A stretch of DNA of 45,808 nt from Aliiruegeria sabulilitoris. Lineage in GTDB: Bacteria > Pseudomonadota > Alphaproteobacteria > Rhodobacterales > Rhodobacteraceae. Under the pieces are notes generated by a model, which made no database searches, had not been told where the DNA came from, and saw nothing but the letters and a program-made list of their open reading frames with translations. The position numbers and the translations under genes are program-made. Shown here piece by piece: positions 42,982 to 45,808 of this stretch; positions within the stretch are counted from its first letter, which is position 1, and every line of letters begins with the position of its first letter. The stretch lies in NCBI RefSeq assembly GCF_001558155.1, contig NZ_LOAS01000033.1:1-45808 (forward strand). Direction: 5' to 3'.

Positions 42982-43003
42982 CATCACCCCCAAAAGGGTG
43001 ATG
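42982..43003 (-). terminator. Hairpin downstream of the hybrid kinase gene (possible terminator)
   Basis: CATCACCC and GGGTGATG form a perfect 8-bp stem around a 6-nt loop. Read on the minus strand it lies 107 nt after the kinase stop and is followed by TTTCAC, a weak T-rich tract. It might equally be part of the adjacent IS scar. Confidence 0.35.
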
Positions 43004-43109
43004 TACACATCACTTTTCCGGGCAACGGATCAGCAGGAGCAGAGGGTACCTTGAAGCGCGAAAGATCGTGGCCAACGATTGGGGTGCAGCTCGGTCTCTC
43101 TGGTTGCCG

Positions 43110-45365
43110 TTATCCCGCCGGTCTCGGAGTGTTCGGAGTGCCGTGCTTGTTCAATGCCTTTGACAACGCATTCAGCAGGGAAGTCCGCTGTACCGGCTTC
43201 ATGAGCCGAATGTCCTCTGCGCGAAGACCATTTTCATGCACGGTCGCCTCGTTGGCATAGCCCGACATGAACACGACGGGCAAATCGGGGTTCATTTCCC
43301 GCAAAGCCCTGCTCAAACCTGTCCCTTGCAGCAATCCCGGCATTACGATGTCGGTTAGCACCAGGTCGAATTCCGGATTTTCTCGAAACAGGTCCAGTGC
43401 CTCATCGCCAGAACTGGCGGCGGTGACGCGATAGCCGCTCTTCTCGATCATGGCGAACAGAACCTTGCGAACCTCGTCATCGTCCTCTGCGAGCAAGATA
43501 TGGGCGCTTCCGATACAGGCGCTTTCGCTGATGATTTCCTCTTCCCGGATGTCATCCAGCGGAACATGCATTGCCGGGAAGTACAGCTTGAATGTCGTTC
43601 CGACGCCTGGTTCTGAATAGACCTGTACCCGCCCGCCCGATTGCAGCATGAAGCCTTGAATCATCGACAGGCCAAGACCCGAGCCCGCCCCGGGTTGTTT
43701 TGTCGTATAGAAGGGCTCGAAGACCTCGTCGTGCTTGTCCGCGGGGATGCCATGACCTGTATCCGACACGGCAAGCATTACATAGCGCCCCGCGGGGAGC
43801 TTGGTTTTTCCGGGGTCCGCAGAAGCCTCCTCGATCGTGACATTCGCAGTCTCTATGGTCAGCGTGCCAGCACCAGACGTGGCATCGCGCGCATTCAGGA
43901 TCAGGTTCAGCAGCGCCGCCTCGCTTGAGGACGGATCGGCCTCCAGGATCCAGAGGTCTTCAGCCAGCGATACCTTGATCTCGATGGAACTCGGCAGGGT
44001 GCGTCCGGCCCAGCTGCAGATATCTTCTACGAGGGAGTTCAACGCTATCGGTTGTGGCTCCAGTCGGGCCTTGCGGGCAAAAGCGAGCATGTTTCGCGTC
44101 AGGTCGGCCCCGCGCCGCGTTGCGCCGATGCCGGCATCGATCATCTGGAGCTTCTGAGGATCGGTTTCCTCATCGCGCAGCAGTTCGAGATTGCCCATGA
44201 TGACGGCGAGCAGGTTGTTGAAATCATGGGCAACGCCGCCGGTAAGCCGGCCGATGCTCTGCTGCTTTTGTGCGTGACGGCTCAGTTCGCGTTCCCGTTC
44301 GAGCTCCTGTTCGCGCTCGACCTGCTCTGTCGCATCCACGACAAGGCTGTACCAGACGGTCGACCCGTCTTCCTGACGAACCGGATGTCCGCGACCGTCA
44401 AGCCATTTTCGTTGCCCGTCCGGCGTCCGGATTGGCCAGACCGCGTGCCACGGCAATATGCGCTGCGTCGCATCGCGTATGATCGCCGCGATGTCGTCCA
44501 GCGCGGTGGGGTCGTCCACAAGTCGCGCAATCGCCATGCTGTCGGCTTCCACGTCAGCGGCGGGAATGCCCCAGATTTTCTCGCACACCTCCTTGTTGAC
44601 GAAGACGATCCTGTCTTCCGGCCCCGGCACAACATGACCGGAAGGCATCGTGTAGGTGTAGGACGCCCCAGGCTGGTTCATCAGCACCCGCTCAAGCTCG
44701 ACGTTCTTTTGGGAAATTGTCTCGTTGGTGGAGGCAATCGTCGAAAGATGTGCGATCCTCTGCCGTTCGAGGCGGAGGATTGCCATGCCGGCGAGCAGGC
44801 CCCAAAGCAGCACGAAACAGATAAGAACGACGCTCATGAAGCGATAGCGCTGCAGATCGGTCGACATGCGGTTTTGAAGTGCGGTTTCAACCCGTTCCGC
44901 GTTCGCGAGAAACTCGTCGAACGCGGCGGCGAAACGCTGAGTGCTTTCGGAGCGAGGCAGCGGTTGGCTGTGGTCTTCGAGCGTCGCCCTGGCAATGGCC
45001 TCGAAATCGTGAAGGGACTGGCGCATCTCGACGACATGCGAAGGCTCTATTGGCTCGTCTAGTAGGCTATAGAATCCCTCGTCATTTTCGACCCTTTCGA
45101 GGATTGCCGAGATGTTCCGATCCGCCTCTCGCAGATGGGACCAAACGGTTTCCACATCGTCAGTCTCGTCGCCCGAGATAACTTTCTGGATCCGCAGATG
45201 CGCCAACGCCCCGTGCAGTTTTGCGTCTTTTGCCGCCTCGACGAGGGGCGCGTTCCTGGCCGTCATGCGTTCACAGCTGAACGCCAGTAGAACCGCTACC
45301 GCAAGGGAAACCAACGTGAACAAGGAGAAAATGGCCGCAACTCGGCCCGGTCCGGATACGCTCAT
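43110..45365 (-). CDS. Hybrid sensor histidine kinase with C-terminal receiver
   Basis: 751 residues. TM1 is about 9-30 and TM2 about 177-197, flanking a helical periplasmic sensor of about 145 residues (four-helix or CHASE3-like in appearance). A PAS/PAC region lies at about 225-350 (VFVNKEVCEKIWGI; WYSLVVDATEQVERE). HisKA carries His380 in GGVAHDFNNLLAVI. HATPase_c has NLILNARDA, DTGHGI and GSGLGLSM. The receiver starts at about 621 with phospho-acceptor Asp672 (LTDIVMPG) and Lys in LMKPVQ. This type usually acts through a partner phosphotransfer or output protein; none is adjacent. Signal is unknown. Confidence 0.92.
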   Translation of the reverse strand: MSVSGPGRVAAIFSLFTLVSLAVAVLLAFSCERMTARNAPLVEAAKDAKLHGALAHLRIQKVISGDETDDVETVWSHLREADRNISAILERVENDEGFYSLLDEPIEPSHVVEMRQSLHDFEAIARATLEDHSQPLPRSESTQRFAAAFDEFLANAERVETALQNRMSTDLQRYRFMSVVLICFVLLWGLLAGMAILRLERQRIAHLSTIASTNETISQKNVELERVLMNQPGASYTYTMPSGHVVPGPEDRIVFVNKEVCEKIWGIPAADVEADSMAIARLVDDPTALDDIAAIIRDATQRILPWHAVWPIRTPDGQRKWLDGRGHPVRQEDGSTVWYSLVVDATEQVEREQELERERELSRHAQKQQSIGRLTGGVAHDFNNLLAVIMGNLELLRDEETDPQKLQMIDAGIGATRRGADLTRNMLAFARKARLEPQPIALNSLVEDICSWAGRTLPSSIEIKVSLAEDLWILEADPSSSEAALLNLILNARDATSGAGTLTIETANVTIEEASADPGKTKLPAGRYVMLAVSDTGHGIPADKHDEVFEPFYTTKQPGAGSGLGLSMIQGFMLQSGGRVQVYSEPGVGTTFKLYFPAMHVPLDDIREEEIISESACIGSAHILLAEDDDEVRKVLFAMIEKSGYRVTAASSGDEALDLFRENPEFDLVLTDIVMPGLLQGTGLSRALREMNPDLPVVFMSGYANEATVHENGLRAEDIRLMKPVQRTSLLNALSKALNKHGTPNTPRPAG

Positions 45366-45759
45366 GCTACGTCTTTTTCAAAGTCCTCTAACTCGGGGGC
45401 AATCAAAGGGGCTGTTTCAACAATGCGGCGGCGGTCTCCTGAAGCGCAGAATGGGCGACCGACCCGCAATTGGCTGATCGCGCACCTGGGTGTGGAACCG
45501 GAACCATCTCTCGATCCACATGTTGCCAGGCAACGCTTTCGAGTTTTCCATGCCATGACTGAAATTCAAATATCGGCGCTTTCCACTACTGGCGTAGCTT
45601 CGATCAGCGTGCCCCAAGTTGACACTTTCGTCGACCCGGTTTTCTCAGGAGCCATTGGTTGCGTCACGATCTGTGTGGAAATTCTCTGGCGGTTTTGAAT
45701 TGGCAAAAAACGGGGGCTCCTGCTCAAGTGGCGACGTCCAGGGGTGTAGCTTCGAGAGG
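45366..45759. other. 394-bp terminal gap, no recognisable gene
   Basis: This stretch between the hybrid kinase start and the IS5-like end has open frames on both strands, none with a recognisable domain. It presumably contains the kinase promoter and may include eroded mobile DNA; I cannot identify it. Confidence 0.4.
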
Positions 45760-45763
45760 CTAG

Positions 45764-45808
45764 GTCATGTTGACAAATGGCGGAGCCAGAGGCGGATTGA
45801 TGTGGTGT
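45764..45808 (+). mobile_element. Terminal fragment of the IS5-like insertion sequence, right window edge
   Basis: This is the inverted copy of 1-42, next to CTAG (45760-45763). The element would extend to the right of the window. Identity with the left copy runs through 45804 and is lost in the last four bases. Confidence 0.5.

Overview
The window looks like a contig from an alphaproteobacterium, most likely Rhodobacterales (Rhodobacteraceae). Supporting this are the high G+C coding DNA, the IS3/IS21/IS6/IS5-type element fragments, an AGCS symporter, a FixL/FixJ-style two-component pair, and an idonate/gluconate-type sugar-acid locus. I made no database search; family names rest on motifs read by eye. 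Both window edges carry the same 46-bp sequence in opposite orientation (2-47 and 45759-45804). It reads as the end of one IS5-like element next to CTAG, so the window is probably a complete contig that stops at repeats.

Region 1 (about 0.6-15.5 kb) is the unusual part. It holds six exported proteins built from a small set of reused modules, plus a secreted caspase-like protease. The modules are: (A) a helical N-terminal module of about 70 residues, seven copies in six proteins counting the detached paralog at 21-22.7 kb; (B) a TolA/TonB-C-like module with two conserved cysteines (C[FY]...CxPY), five copies; (C) a peptidoglycan-binding module, six copies; (D) one M23 endopeptidase domain. Two of the large proteins (770-3730 and 5663-7822) share a further Cys-containing region. 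Three of the first four genes are translationally coupled. The caspase (15517-13769, minus strand) ends in two tandem copies of module B, so it shares a domain with the peptidoglycan-binding proteins that face it. This modular, periplasmic, peptidoglycan-facing set is my candidate for an undescribed system. Its function is unknown; envelope remodelling or regulated proteolysis at the cell wall is inference.

Region 2 (15.6-17.1 kb) is a graveyard of mobile DNA: an IS6-type fragment, a tRNA 3'-end-like fragment, a truncated IS21 istA with its terminal repeats, then an intact tRNA-Ser(GCU). It marks the right edge of a probable island; the left edge is the broken IS3 element at 47-580.

Region 3 (17.4-32.6 kb) is ordinary-looking chromosome. 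It contains agmatine deiminase, an alanine/glycine:cation symporter, L-asparaginase, the detached module A/B/C paralog, a quinone-oxidoreductase-like enzyme, a DUF3604-HupE/UreJ-PpiC operon, a ProC-like reductase, and a Cache/PAS sensor kinase with its FixJ-type regulator.

Region 4 (32.6-45.4 kb) holds an SGNH esterase and a sugar-acid locus: a YhcH-like protein, a LacI-type repressor, an EthD-like small protein, a beta-hydroxyacid dehydrogenase, an IdnO-like SDR, a D-2-hydroxyacid dehydrogenase and an IdnD-like dehydrogenase. A perfect 16-bp palindromic operator lies in the divergent promoter. A short MurJ-like flippase overlaps an SLC13/TrkA-C permease, followed by an internally deleted IS3 scar and a hybrid sensor kinase.
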